DNA from: Adineta vaga
Lineage: Eukaryota; Rotifera
Direction: 5' to 3'
NCBI GenBank assembly: GCA_021613535.1
Contig: CP075493.1
Span: 1,736,001-1,800,000, forward strand
DNA length: 64,000 nucleotides
A model generated the notes under the pieces. That model worked only from the letters and a program-made list of their open reading frames with translations. It did no database searches and was not told the origin of the DNA. The translations under genes were made by a program, and so were the position numbers. Position 1 is the stretch's first letter. Each line of letters begins with the position of its first letter. Below, piece after piece: positions 11,050 through 24,413 of this stretch.

Positions 11050-13409
11050 TTTGTTCCTAATGTATGTACCTTGGTCTATGCTTTACAAATAATTAATTTT
11101 CTTATTCTGAAGTCGTTTTTTTTTGTGTCTGAAAGAAGAAAAAATAACGATAAATATTCTTCTTCCTTTTCCGCTTCAATACAAAACAATTAGAAGCTAC
11201 TATTATATTCGAACGAGAAAATACTATTCGAATATGAAAAAAAAGTGGAAAAACTATGACGTCGCAATAGATTTAATAACCATTCTATTTATAATTGATA
11301 GAAATGTTCTATATCTTTTTAAATCGAATTAAGAATAGTTTTGAATCTATAATTGTCAACATCATTTCTTACTCTATTTCTCACCTTTTAATCTTATTAA
11401 CGATGGAAGATAGGATGTAAATTCTTATCTATTATTTTCTTGTTCATCGTTGTCGAAAAACTATTTTTTCTATTAGTTTCTTTTCTCTTTTTCTCAAGGA
11501 AGCATGTGCATTCATCTTACATATAGAGAGAGATCTTCTCATTTTTCTTCTCTCTTTTTAACAATAGATGTTATTCTCAATTCTTATTCGAGGAAAAAGA
11601 ATTTAGAAAAAAAAAGGAAACCCATGCGTCGTTTAACGAACTTTAAATTAAATCTTGGGTGGACATTTAATATACACATAAAAATGTTAGATATTAATTT
11701 ATTGTAGTTAATGAAGAATAAGATCTGGATTTTAATGTTCTACGTACCCTATATAATGAAGTTATTTACGTAGAAAAATTTGATGAGCAACTATTTTAAC
11801 GAATACTTATCGGCTTCTTCCTAATCAATAGAATGATCAGTTTTTTCATGATAAGAAACATTCGATGTTTCGGAATAAGTTGACAGTCGATATTTTAAGT
11901 TATACCTGTCAAAAACAAATTTGTCTGATTCAATAATAATAAGCAGATCACCAAATCATAACAACACGCACTAAGTTTCCTGGTATGTGAATAAACTAAA
12001 GCCTATCTAATTATACGACAGGCGAACAAAGCTTGCTCTCTCTCTTCCTTGCTGTGTTTTCTTCTTTTTTTTTCTTCTATTGAAAGACATCTATTATATG
12101 TAAGAAATAGAACGATATTTCTAACATCATTGAAAAAAAATGTTATTGCCGTCATCATCGAACTATTATTTTCTTCTTCTTTTGTATATTAGTACTATTC
12201 ATCTTTAGTACAATGTATCCAATAAATTCGAAGAGATTCATTCTCATATATTTAATTCATTGATTAGATTTGAGCATTGGAAAATATAGTTAGAATTTTT
12301 TCAAGTAGATACGCAAAAAGAAAATCATTAACATATATATATATATATGAATATGATTAAATGAGTATGTGTATGTGAAATGAATAAAAATCGAGTTATT
12401 TTTTGTTATAAATCAGTTTGAATATTTGATTTAACCAATGAATATTTTTTCCTGTATGATGAAGATCGATTGATTAAATATCGAGTACTAAAAGTAGAGG
12501 ATTGTAATAATTGAAAATGACAAGCAAATGATTTTTTGAAGTAGTATTAATATATGAAAACGACATTGTTCATTTGAAGAAAAAGAATAGAAAATTTTAA
12601 TTATATTTTGTGACACGAACACATTTCTATTTGTCAAAAAAGAAATAGTAATTAAATTTAAGATTTTCAATTTATATTATTAATGTGTTATGAATAGAGA
12701 TAGACACAATTCTTTTCTAATGTATAGAATGAAAGGAAAAACATTTTCTTTCATTAAATTGTTATTCCAATGGCGAGACTTTCAAGTGAAAAATATTCAG
12801 AAAATTCTTCTTTTATTTTTCTCAAGACTAAAAGATCTTCTGAACTTCAAAGTAAAGCAATTTGTTTAGTAAATATTGGTATTGTACTTTAAAGGAATGA
12901 TAAACATGTTTGATGTTGTTATGGTTTGTTCGGAGAAGAAGAAAAAAAATGCTTTTCCTCAAGCAATCGGATAATTCAATAGTACTCCAGGCTAAATAAA
13001 TATCTAATGATTTTCGACAATAAAATGTCATTTCATTACTCTCAATGCTATTTATCATGAAAATCCGGTTTCCATTAGAAAATATTGACTCGTTAATAAA
13101 TGCAAAATTGCTCTTAAAACCTGTGTGAAATCATCCTGTTTTCTTTTCTTTTCTATTCATAATATATAATTAAAAATGGCCCGTATCAACAAGAAGATCT
13201 CTGAAAATAAATCCCAATAGGATTTCGTGCAAGTGCAGAGAAAATCTTATTATAAACTGTACCTAACACATTTACGTCCGTAATAAATTCTTTCACTATA
13301 ACGAACTAAATATATATATAACAGGAATTAGTTTCGAAAACTTGCAAATATTTTCTTCTAGAAAAATAAATAGAATATTATATACAGAATTTGAACATGG
13401 AGTTATCAT
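11050..13409. other. Intergenic, about 2.4 kb, AT-rich
   Basis: No ORF with convincing codon use or protein similarity on either strand. A (TA)n run lies near 12335-12350. It separates the GPCR start from the 3' end of the Trk gene, so the left part may hold the GPCR promoter. Confidence 0.5.
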
Positions 13410-15606
13410 TTATAATCGTATATTAATTATATCAGGTTCTGGTTCGAAATTTGGATTCGTTTTTGGTTTCTTTTTTTCATATTCATGAATGACTTCTTCA
13501 CGTAAACGATGAAGTAAATCAGCTGCACTATGTTCAATTGCTTCTTGATCTTTCATGGACGCTAATAAACCACGATGTCGACCCATAAGCATTGTGATAA
13601 CTAAAATTGCTTTACTTGCCGGAGAAAGAACAGTGGCAAAACTTGATGAAACATTTGGATATCCAAGTGTTAATCCAACGGCTCCAAAAGCTGAAATAAT
13701 TTCGAAAATAATTTTAAATACTGTTATATCAGGATCAACTGGCGACATTCGACGATATTCAATGGCACAAATAAGAAATATGAACACAAATAACCAAGTA
13801 CGTGTAAGAATAACAAAACTAAGTGTATGTTTAACAAGTGCACGAGTAAAATAAATTAAAAATAAACGAATACGAATATATCGTAAACGTCGTGGTTCTG
13901 CTTCCATTCCATCTGCAAATGCAATATTAGCAAAATGTTGTCGTGCACGATCTTTTGTAACAAAACTTTGTCGACGTAAAAAACGTTCCATATGACGTAT
14001 AGGTAATGCACCACTTGCTGATGTTGATGTAAGAGATCCTCGTGGAGTTCTACCAGATGCACTGAATGTATCAAGAGCACGTGCAGCCGGATTTGTTTGT
14101 ATATCAACTTCTTCACGTGCTTGTAACGCTAACCATGATAATTCAAAAGGTGTTTCATCTAAAGCACATAACATTTGTGGTTTTGTTGCCATTAACATTA
14201 AATAAACTAATAATGTTGCTGGTGCAAATGAATTCACATCGATTGTATTAAAACCAGCAAAACGGGTATTAACGGTATGGAAAAAAAATATCAATACACG
14301 TGTACCTGATGGATACATAGCGAATGCAGTACGGTGCAAATCAAGTATTAAGGAAATAGAAACACCTAATATATATAATAATGTTGTTATTAAAAGATAA
14401 ATACGTGTTTGAACAGCTGGGAAAAGTAAAGTAGATAAACGATGATTATTTGTAAGAATATAATCAAAGACAATTTTATGACGCCATGGAGCTAATCGAC
14501 GTACTAATATGACAACATTACGTAATAAAAATGGAAAGAGAGATGTACCACTAACAACAACCTAGAGAAAATAAAGAAATTACCATGAAAAATCTCATAG
14601 AATTACTTACAAGCATGACAAATAAATTTAAATAAACATCATATACAAATCGTGAAAATCCATCTGAAAATGGTACTAAGCCGTTTTGATTAAAACCTGT
14701 TATTGTTACAATAAATGATATATAGAATGGATTAATACTCGAATTTCCTTGCAGTAATTGTTCGGGTGTATATTGTGTATGTAACCAACTACCAATTGCA
14801 ATGAATGTAATTGAATAAATCGTAAAACAAGTGACAAGAATTAAAGCAATACATGTTATATAAGCACGATAACGGAGTTGTGCTGCAGTTGGCAATGATG
14901 TTAATCGATCACGAATATGTTGTGGTAGATTTCGTCGTCGACGAATATTAAATGTGGGTAATTCATCGTCATTGTCATCTTCGATGTCGTCATGATCATC
15001 ATCAACAGTTATACCTTGAACACGTTTATGTGTATGAGCTTTGACAACTAATGCTGGTAATGTACTAATTGTAATACCAGATAGAAATGTAAATACCATC
15101 AAAACTATTTGAGAAGCCTTTGAAAGTTTAGCAAAATCCATTGTTGTCAAACCACAATTATATACACATGAACTTGCTACAAACCAAGCATCAACATAAG
15201 CAACATCGGTTTGTTGATTACGAGCTGATGAATGATTTTCAATTAACCAAACGATTAAACCACAAAAGAATCCATTGACAATAAACAATGTAATATGTAT
15301 ATAAAAATAATGACTCATTCTCCAATGATATCTTTTTTTCGGAGAAGATTTCGTTTCTTTCGTATCAGTTGCTGGTGTTTCTTCAGTAATACCCATAACT
15401 GTTGACATCGGTTGTGGATCAGGTCGAATTTGAACATATGATTGTGCTCGAGATAAGATGCTAGGCGCACGATTCTCAGACGTTCCATCTCCTTGAAAAC
15501 TTGCATTATCAATTCCAACAAGACTTAAACGATCAATGATGGTCTCTGTTGCAAGTGCTCGACTACATTGTCTTTCAAGTTGAGCATCTCGTGTAGATAA
15601 AAGCAT
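13410..15606 (-). CDS. TrkH/TRK-type potassium transporter, fungal-like
   Basis: Plasma-membrane cation transporter of 715 residues in two exons (15606-14611 and 14561-13410; donor GTAAGT). Four M1-P-M2 repeats are readable by their pore loops: SSCVYNCGLTTMDF, ITGFNQNGLVPFSDGF, HTVNTRFAGFNTIDVNSF and IISAFGAVGLTLGYPNVSS, each with the filter Gly. A long acidic cytoplasmic loop (DDDHDDIEDDNDDE) follows the first pore unit. After the last helix comes MLMGRHRGL, like the RGxxRGLP block of fungal TRK proteins. Trk/Ktr/HKT carriers are typical of bacteria, fungi and plants and are generally not found in animals, so horizontal acquisition is likely. The second exon is GPCR-sized but clearly continuous with the first. 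AG-acceptor-like CACTAG lies just upstream of the ATG. Confidence 0.88.
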
Positions 15607-16352
15607 TTGTTTCAATCTAGTGATTATAGTACCTGTTTATTTGTCCTTACAAAAATATGAGTACAACGCGAAATATTTATATTAATCGATGCAAAAGAAA
15701 TCAAATATAATGATGATTCGAGCCAGTTATTTTATAAAGAAAGAAAAAACCTGTACAGCGTCGCTAACAAACTACTCATTACACTTTTCTGTTTTCTCCT
15801 AACGAAAAAAAACAACATGTGAGTTGCATCTATATACGATCATATTAAAAAGAAATGTTTCACTTTTTTGTATAGGTTAGATTAGTATCAATATTTTATG
15901 CAATTTTATTAAATGATGATGATGTAAAAGATTATATCTACACATGACGTGTCTTTCAAAAAGAGACAATAAAACTAATTAGTCAATGTATTGTAACAAT
16001 AAATGAATAATAAATACAATTCTTTTTCTATCAGCAATGAGAAAAAGAGTATTTTTTTGTTAACGAATCGATTGTACTAATTATGGAAAGAAAACATAAA
16101 ATAATGATTTCGATATTTTTGTTTACAAAAAAATGCATATTTGTTGAATTTTTCGTTTCTTCTGCAATCAAAGCAATGTTAAACAACAAGTCAAATTAAT
16201 GTACTTTTAACAGTAATAACATATCATTCAATTATAACGCATCTGACAAACTTAATTTGATCGACCTGTATGATTTCATAAAATATTCAAATTTAAAAAA
16301 AGCAACGTTTATTTTAAAATGTTTACAATTCATTGTTATTCGTAACGTTTAG
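15607..16352. other. Intergenic between Trk and RCC1-like genes
   Basis: Upstream region of the Trk gene and 3' flank of the RCC1-like gene. AT-rich with homopolymer runs; no coding or RNA feature seen. Confidence 0.5.
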
Positions 16353-17453
16353 CTAATGATTAACAATAGCTGCCATATGATAATAAGAAGTAGCGATACA
16401 TAAAACTTGTTGTTTATTAAAAGTCTCGATCGGTCGAGGTTCATTTTCTTTATATAAATATCGATGACCTTGTGCTTCAGAATGTCCCAATCGTCCATCT
16501 GAACCACAACCCCATGTAAAAATACGTCCATCCGTAGCTAATGCACTCGAATGAATTCCACCAGTTGCGATCATTTTAAATGGACACGTTCGAGTTAATT
16601 CAATTAATGTCCATTGACCAGTAAATGGTACGTCATTATCAATTCCTAATTTTACTTTATAATTTGAACCCATTGCATAGATACAACCTTGTTCAGTCAA
16701 TAATAAAACATGAGCATGAAATTGTCCACGACTACATGAAATTTGTATTGGATGATCATTATTATCAAGTAAATCGCATTGTAACGGTTCACTGATTGAT
16801 ACATTTCGATAATTTTCTTCTTTAGAAATCTTTCCCACCGGAACAGTCGATCCCCATAGGTAAACATGACCTTGTTCAGTTATAAATCCATTTAGAGATG
16901 CACCTGTATCGATATGTCGAATGGTATCATTCATATCATTCAATTCATAGATACAAATCCATTCAGTAATAAAACCATCTCGATTAAAACGTCGTTCTTT
17001 TATCTGACGAGCATTGAGAACAATAAAAATCGAATTTTCACCACACGTACAATGAGTAATGATTTGATCAGAGACAAGAATTTGTTGTGCTACATATCCA
17101 ATACCTTTTCCAAAACCCCACAATTCTCTTCGATCAACAGTTAATAAAAGATTTGTCGATGGTCCTGATGTAATAAAACCAAACGATGGAAGTCTTCCTT
17201 TAATTAAAGTTAAAGTAGGAACGATTGTTTTATCATCACCTTGTCCAAGTCGACCATATTTTGGTTCATCACCAATAATCAGCACACGATGATTTGAATC
17301 AAGAACGAGTGTAAAATTTGTTCCACAACTTACTTGAATAAAATGACTTTCTAATCGTTGATTCGATGATATTCTCATTGGTACATGACATTTAATTCGT
17401 TTATTTGTCTGAGAATCATATACGATTCCCCATTGATAAAGATGTGTTGCCAT
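16353..17453 (-). CDS. RCC1-repeat beta-propeller protein, intronless
   Basis: Single exon, 366 residues from the first true ATG (17453; the ORF extends upstream only to a TTG). Repeated units typical of the RCC1/UVR8/HERC propeller are visible: HLYQWGIVYD, ISCGTNFTLVLDSNHRVLIIG, YGRLGQGDD, HVYLWGSTVPVG, CIYAMGSNYKVKLG, and FTWGCGSDGRLGHSEAQGH near the C-terminus. The repeats are irregular, so a full seven-bladed propeller is plausible but not proven. No extra domain is fused. Role unknown: the fold is used both for Ran nucleotide exchange and as a general scaffold, and the sequence is too divergent to call true RCC1. TTCAATAG precedes the start, a possible trans-splice acceptor. Confidence 0.82.
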   Translation of the reverse strand: MATHLYQWGIVYDSQTNKRIKCHVPMRISSNQRLESHFIQVSCGTNFTLVLDSNHRVLIIGDEPKYGRLGQGDDKTIVPTLTLIKGRLPSFGFITSGPSTNLLLTVDRRELWGFGKGIGYVAQQILVSDQIITHCTCGENSIFIVLNARQIKERRFNRDGFITEWICIYELNDMNDTIRHIDTGASLNGFITEQGHVYLWGSTVPVGKISKEENYRNVSISEPLQCDLLDNNDHPIQISCSRGQFHAHVLLLTEQGCIYAMGSNYKVKLGIDNDVPFTGQWTLIELTRTCPFKMIATGGIHSSALATDGRIFTWGCGSDGRLGHSEAQGHRYLYKENEPRPIETFNKQQVLCIATSYYHMAAIVNH

Positions 17454-20400
17454 TATGAAACAATTTCTTTGCAATAAAGTTAACTATTGAATAAAAAACA
17501 TCGTACTTCTTATAGTATTTATGTCGTCATGGTGAAGCAAAAAAACATATACATCGCTAACTCAATCAATGACTCATATAAGTAGTCATCGAGCACAACA
17601 CGTGTTTTTTTAGTGAATAATGAGCGATATATGATTGTAACTATACACATGTTGAAATATATAAATCTTCCGATGTACTTATGCTTTGAACATAATTATT
17701 TACATACCATTTCTAGTCGTCGACAAAACACTAACTTTAAGAAGTTGATTTTCGATATATTCTGAGAAAATCTCCATTTCTATTTGTTTTTTTTCAACGT
17801 AGATCCATAGAATCACTGATAGATGCCGTCAATATTCATCGCTTAATCTTATAAACTATCTAAATAAATGCTTCTGTTGACAATGATATTATTCAAATCT
17901 ACAAAGCACAACAATCTTAGAAATAAAAAATTATCAATTCTAGAAAATCTAATCGACTATTGCAAAAGCATCTCGTAAAAAATCTTTAAAATTCAATACA
18001 AATGTTAACAATAAAAATAGTATAAATGATACGAAAATAAGAATTAAATGATCAGTTATAATAACACATAAATATTGACTAAAACGATAGAAACGTGAAA
18101 TAAGTCGAATTAAATATCGAGAAAATTTCCACACTATTAAAACATGTATCATACAAAATAATAAACGTAAAAGAGTTGTAAATGAACCAAAATTAAATCG
18201 ATATTGTTCCGAAAGCCACCAACAATATGAATAACCATAAAGCAAGAAAAATCATAGCGAAATAGAAATGATTTCGTATATGAAAGAAGTCTTTTTCTTC
18301 CATAAAGATCATTCCGAAAATGATTTATTAATAGAAAGAAAAAGAAAGTTTATTCTTATCATATTTTTTCTAGATAAAGAAAACTAATAGAACTGATCAG
18401 TTCACTACGCTCGTCTGAACATGAAAGAAAAATCGATGTCTAAGATATGTGCTTTTCTTTTTCTAATAGAAATGTCCCAATACACAAAGCAACCAACGTT
18501 TATTAATCAAATCTTTTTCTTTTTCTGATACAATCCGAGAGAATAAACAAAAAATTTTATTATGCGTTTATGTAGATTCTTCTCTATCATAATCACATTT
18601 TGAAAATCTGACACACTCTCGTCAAAAGCTCTCAATTGAAAAAAAAATGAAGAAATTTTCTCTGTGAATTTCAACGAAGTACTTGATAAACTCGAATGTG
18701 TTGTTACGAGATAATTATATTATATCTATCTTTTTCTATTTAAATGTACATAAAACAAACTAATGGAGGCATTTAGATAGTTAACGTCCGGCACCAGCCG
18801 TTTTTCTTCAATTATGTTTGGCTGCATGACTTATTGACATTTCCGAAAAGAGATACGATCGAACATATGCTTCTAAGATTCCATATCTATTCAACAAGGT
18901 ACCAACGAATTTGTTAAATAATCTTTAGATGAAAATCAATTGTAAGTCAATATTTGTTCGTTTGAGTTTAGAGTAATTTTAATTGACATTACATTAGAAT
19001 ATTACGATAACATTGATATTTTATAATAAAATAATGAAGAAGTTAGTTGTAAATTTTTACAGTTTTCTAATATCGATATTTTCGATCTAAGTATCATGTC
19101 ATTTATCAGTCGAGTAATAATTTATTGTTAACTAGATGACAACATTCTGACATATGTTGATATTTGTATATAAGTATTTAGTCTATCCATGTGTGTGTTT
19201 CAATAAGTTTTTTAAGGGTTAATTTACGATATTAACGATTCAAGAGAGTCGAGACAAATTCTTCGATCAAAACTGTCTTTTTAGTTTGTTAAATGCGAAT
19301 AGTTATGTTATTTTTCTCTTGTAAATAATGAGAAGACGAAAGAAAAACATCGATCAATAATGAAGATTGACAATGATTAATGATTGTACATAATGATAAA
19401 AATCTAGTTAAGATCAATTAGTATTTTACAGATATAGACAGGAGAAGAATCAACACGATCAAGTTGCATTTTTCATTTCGAATGTTTTCCAATTAACACA
19501 ACTTTTTCTTATATATATACATAAATCTACTGTGTGGAATAAAACAAACAAACAAAATCTCATGTCAATTAGCAACAAATGAGATGATATTGAAGAATTT
19601 TCGAATACAAATCATTAGAATCCACTTCGATCAATTGACTGACAGACAACAGATCAAATCAAATAGTGTTCATTTTTGACAACACTTCTCGACAGTATTT
19701 GATGTTCTTTTCAATTCCTGTTCTTTTTCTTTCTCAACCAGAATTCCTTCAAATTCACGAACCAACAACAACAACAAAATAATTATTAGTTACAGGTAGT
19801 TAACATATATCACGAGTATGATCATCTGACTAACTGAAATTAATTCTTATATGAATAATAATTTTGTTCTTCCTTATCTTCAATATAGAAAGCTCATTTC
19901 TTTTGTAGTTTAGCGTCATTTTATATAAGTAATTGTTTAGACTCTCTTACAATATACTTTATAGAAAATGAGTTTTCTTTTCATTATCGTCGTCTGTTGT
20001 TTATTCGATCCCTTCCATTAATAGGAGAAAAAAACTTCGTTGACTACAGAATGATTTTACTTCGAATATAGAAAAAATCATTCGTCTTTACTTAACATAA
20101 TGTCAAAGTACTTTCTACCCCCCACACTAAGACACATTTTCTACCGTTATATGTGACAATAGAAATATAAAAAGGAAGTCCGATTTTATGACATGCAATA
20201 AATTTATGCAAGTAGAATAGAGAAAAAATCCATTAGAATCAAGTTTGCTGATTAATTGTTTATGTAAAGGGGCAGATGCAAAGCGATTGAAGTTCTATAC
20301 TAATGAAGTAAATTTAACTTATAAAATAATTAGTAATCTCTTCTTCAAATGACACTTTTTATTAAAAAGAACATCTTTTGCCTTTACTACTAAGAAATTC

Positions 20401-20840
20401 ACTTCTTTTCTATTCTATTAAATCTTCATGAACATTTCAATTACTTTTGTTTTACTATGAATCTTACATATTTGATGAGGTGATATTCTTAGAAGATAAT
20501 AGAATAATCAGAACTTATCTCTCCTTTGAGAATTTCTTATTCTGTCTATTAGCCATATTTTTTTCTTTTCTATTTAAGTGTGTAAGAATGGTTTTCTCTT
20601 TTTTTTTTCTTCGTACTGATATATCATACATCTTTATTGTTCTTGTCAGAAGTCTTTCCCGGAAAGAAATGAATAACCGTGAGAATTAATACTTTCATTT
20701 CGTTCCCTGATGCATACTTAATCTTAATTTAACCAATATGTCAGATGAAATTAAAGCATAAAAAAAGAAAATTAAGCAATTCTTTGACGAACAATTCACG
20801 TTTTACTTTCATTTGTAGGTTGTCTATCGTTGACAAAATT
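17454..20840. other. Intergenic, about 3.4 kb
   Basis: Divergent upstream regions of the RCC1-like gene (-) and the histamine-receptor-like gene (+). AT-rich. One hydrophobic ORF on the minus strand (17949-18245) lacks an ATG near its 5' end and any clear acceptor, so it is not called as a gene. No repeats beyond short homopolymers. Confidence 0.5.
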
Positions 20841-22747
20841 ATGAATGATACTTTATCGATTTCATTTATTGAATCTTCATCTTTTACAATACCGATTCAT
20901 TCATTAATACGAAAGATTCTATTAGGATGTTTATTATTTAGTTTAGCAATATTTACTATCTTGGGTAATCTATTAATTTTATATGCAATACGAACAGAAA
21001 AACGTTTAAGAACTGTATCAAATTTATTTATTCTTAGTTTAGCATTTGCTGATTTAGTTGTAGGAATTTTTGTTATGCCACTCAGTGCAGCAAATATTAT
21101 TACAGGTCAATGGCCATTTTCAACAGTTTTATGTCAAATGTGGTTATCTGTAGATTATGTAGCTAGGTAAAGTTTTCTTACCAAATTGTCAGACGAAATC
21201 TTATAGATTTGAATCATAAGAAGATAATCATCTTTCTCTTGTTTGTTTTCTGAACTCGATGAAAATCAATAGTTAGTTGATTTGTTTTTCTTCTTTTAGT
21301 ACGGCAAGTATATTTAATCTTGTTCTTCTCAGTCTTGATCGTTATTGGGCTGTGGTATATCCTTTACGCTATTTGCAAAATCGATCACGTAAACAAGCAA
21401 CTAATTTTATTGTTATTGTCTGGTTTATATCTTCATTATGGGCGCCAGTTGTCATCTTTTGGTCATATATTATTCCTCAACATAGTGATATTAATAAACC
21501 TACCGAATGTGATACATCATTTCGTTCAAATAAATTATTTAAAACCATAGCAGCTCTATTTAATTTCTATTTACCATTGCTTACAATGATTCTAATATCA
21601 TGTCGTATTATGGTTGCTGTACGTTCACGTTCTCGAATGGAATTCGGTCGACGAATATCATCTGCAACACAACGACAAATGAAACAAGAACGATTGGCTT
21701 TAAATCAATTAGAAATACAAGCTGAAAATCAACGAAAACTATCAGTCAATGAAATCGTATATCTTCCTAAATCTAGATCTGCCGTAATCGATACTATTGA
21801 TGAACACATTCAAGTATCGAATCGAAATGATGATGAGGATGACACAGAAAGTCTTAGTCAACTTGAAACGAATAGATCATCTTTAACTGCTGAACTAAAT
21901 TTTTGTTTTCCTCCAATGAAACCAATGAGACATCTATTTCCATCTCTATCATCAATTAAAGAACATACTGAACGTCAAATTGGTCGATTATCAAATAAAT
22001 CTTCAAATACGAAAAACATGAAAAATTCTTTGAGTATTTCGAATAATATGAAAAATTCTGATCGACAATCAAATATAAGATCAATTAGTTTAAATCATAT
22101 TCCACGAACATCATCAATATCAAGTCTTTCAGATGAATGTCCTCAAAAAATATTCATTTATCCAGTCAAATCATGGGAAAAAAATTCAATATCAAAAGAT
22201 AAAATTACTGTGTAAGTTAAGGAAGAAATAAAAAGAAACCTACATTGACTCTTCTTTTATTTTCTTTAGACAAATCACTTCAACTTCATCATCATCATCA
22301 ACATCTTCACCAGCTCATGTCGCAAATTCAACTGATATATCTCCTAATCAATATCTATCTATTCCATCATCTCCTTCACCTATCGTTCAACCAAATAAAA
22401 TAAATATTTTGACATTTTTTGATTATATTATTAATCCAAGTCTTTCGCGTTCACTACAAAAAGAATTAAAAGCAGCTCGACAATTGGGCATGCTCGTCGG
22501 TGTTTTTACTTTTACTTGGTTACCATATTTTATTCTATTCTTAGTTGTTGCATGGTGTCAACAATGTGTATCAGATACAATCTATACCGGATCAATCTGG
22601 CTTGGATATTTAAATTCAACACTCAATCCATTAATTTATCCATTATGTAATTTACATTTTCGTCGTGCATTTAAGAAGATTATTTATTTTGAACATGCAA
22701 AAACGAAATTACCTAATTTGAATTCATTACGTGATCTTCGTAGATAG
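20841..22747 (+). CDS. Histamine H1-like aminergic GPCR with long third intracellular loop
   Basis: Class A GPCR of 571 residues in three exons: 20841-21166, 21300-22211 and 22270-22747 (sum divisible by three). TM1 GNLLILYAIRTEKRLRT, TM2 FADLVVGIFVMPLSA, TM3 QMWLSVDYVAR/STASIFNL with the aminergic Asp in SVDY, DRYWAVVYPLRY, TM5 FNFYLPLLTMIL, TM6 QLGMLVGVFTFTWLPYFILF, and TM7 WLGYLNSTLNPLIYPLCN. The pieces VDYVASTASIF, FNFYLP and WLGY.NSTLNPLIYPLCN are closest to vertebrate histamine H1 receptors among those I know; muscarinic or other amine receptors are the alternative. The third loop is about 250 residues, Ser-rich and charged. The start MNDTLS has an N-glycan site, and TTTGTAG acceptor-like sequence lies just upstream. 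Confidence 0.88.
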
Positions 22748-23800
22748 CGTTCGATTCAACAAGAATAAAGAATTATTTTAAAGATTCGTCTTCCTTTTCT
22801 TTTCCTTTCTCTCGATTATATTAGACATTTTCTTTGAAATATGTTTCTCTAGAGAATAATCGAACAGATGATTGAAGTTCTTATTTTGATTAGATCTAAT
22901 CAAAGTATTTCTGAGTAAAAGTATCTATAAATAATATTCATGTACTTTCAATGTACTGATGTTATTTTTTACATATAGGTGTTAGATACATAGCACGAGA
23001 TGTTCTTTCAATTTAATATTCACAATATAGGAAGGGAGCTTCTTCGAAACCTTTTCGCAAAATGTTTGCTTGTGAAAATATACTGCGAAGTCTTAGCTAT
23101 CAAACGCTGAAAATTGTAGGGCTCTATCATAGTTCTTTCGAAAGTTATTCAAAAAATATTGAAGTATCTTAATTTCTGACTCTGATAAAGAAAAAGTTAT
23201 ATATTTAAATAGCGTATATCTTCCTTATTAATCGATTAAGTGTTGCAGGTAAAGGATTTAATAAAATGCACTACTCAGAAGTATTGTAGGTTTACTTTCA
23301 GTTTTTCGAACTAATTGTACCAAAAAGTTACAATTCACTCAGCTATTCTGTGCTGTATTAAAATCATGTTTCACTCGGTAGTCATTTGACAAATTAGAGA
23401 ACTTTTCTTTTCGAGGAAATTTCTTAATATACCACCAAAATATTCAGACTTCGTGTTTTTCTGGAAAAAATAATAAAAGGAAACTTTGAAGGAGCTGAAT
23501 GTAATATAGAAAGTCTTTCAAAATACGCTTTCCAAAAGGAAGCTGATATAGAAGTCAAAGAATCTTGCATTTCAATGAGTAACCATAAAAAATTTATTGG
23601 ACGTCTTCATTTTTTACTGCATCTTAAATTCAAATTGAAATGAGCAAAGCAAGGCTTCTGATATCATCCACTATACTACAACAACATACAAAGAGATAAA
23701 ATACTCTTCCATTATTTATATATCATGAAATATAACAATGATGTTCCTTTATTTCTCTTCGCTGCGTAACTTGACAATCATTTATGTTTTAAGAAGTCCT
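22748..23800. other. Intergenic between the amine GPCR and duplicated block A
   Basis: AT-rich sequence without recognisable genes. Right end is the left breakpoint of block A at about 23801, where homology to block B begins abruptly. Confidence 0.5.
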
Positions 23801-24413
23801 TATTCGTATTGTTGCTAATAATTTGTATCGTTGGTATGAAAATCCATGTACATTTAGTTACTCTACAGTCTTTTGGAATTTCTCGCAGTAAGAACATTTC
23901 TTTATTGATTTCCAGTAGTTTTTCTTTATTATACCTCTAAATGGCAAAAAGAGATCGATTGGATGGCATCAATATAGTCTATGCAACAACTGGAATGGAA
24001 TACATTTATAATAAGGTTTGAAATTGAAATTAACTTAGCCGTCTTTGTTCTCAGTTTTTGTTAGGTTTTCCTACGAATGGGTTTTCCACAAAATGAACTT
24101 GATAGTTATTTTACTGATCCTGCTTTTCTTGAGTTATTTGTTTCAGTGGAAAAACAATAGGTTTCGTATGGATAATCTTCAACAATACGGTGGTCCTCTA
24201 TCGAGTAGTTGGCATCAATCACAATTTCAACTTGCCAAACAAATCATTCATCGAATGACTGATATTGGTATCATACCAGTTTAACAAGCGTTTACTGGTT
24301 TTATGCCTCGCACTGCTCCTTCGTGAGTGGAAAACTGATTGATTTTGAGAACAAATGAAGAAAGTGTATTTTCTCATCATTGTTTAGACGCTTTCCAACA
24401 GCAAAATTTTATA
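23801..24413 (+). repeat. Duplicated block A, segment X (inverted copy at 57071-57720)
   Basis: Near-identical in reverse orientation to 57071-57720, with scattered substitutions, a 9 bp and a 25 bp deletion in this copy. The left edge falls at TATTCGTATT in the NAGLU exon. Homology stops at 24413, after which this copy continues in NAGLU sequence while copy B runs into unrelated DNA. Confidence 0.85.

Noticed and set aside
13555-14251. ORFs on other frames of the Trk gene
   Set aside because: Shadows of the conserved Trk reading frame.
17949-18245. Hydrophobic minus-strand ORF (98 codons) with four TM-like stretches
   Set aside because: Its first codon is TTG, a stop lies just upstream, and no acceptor site joins it to an earlier exon. 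The first ATG is in the middle. Could be chance in AT-rich DNA.
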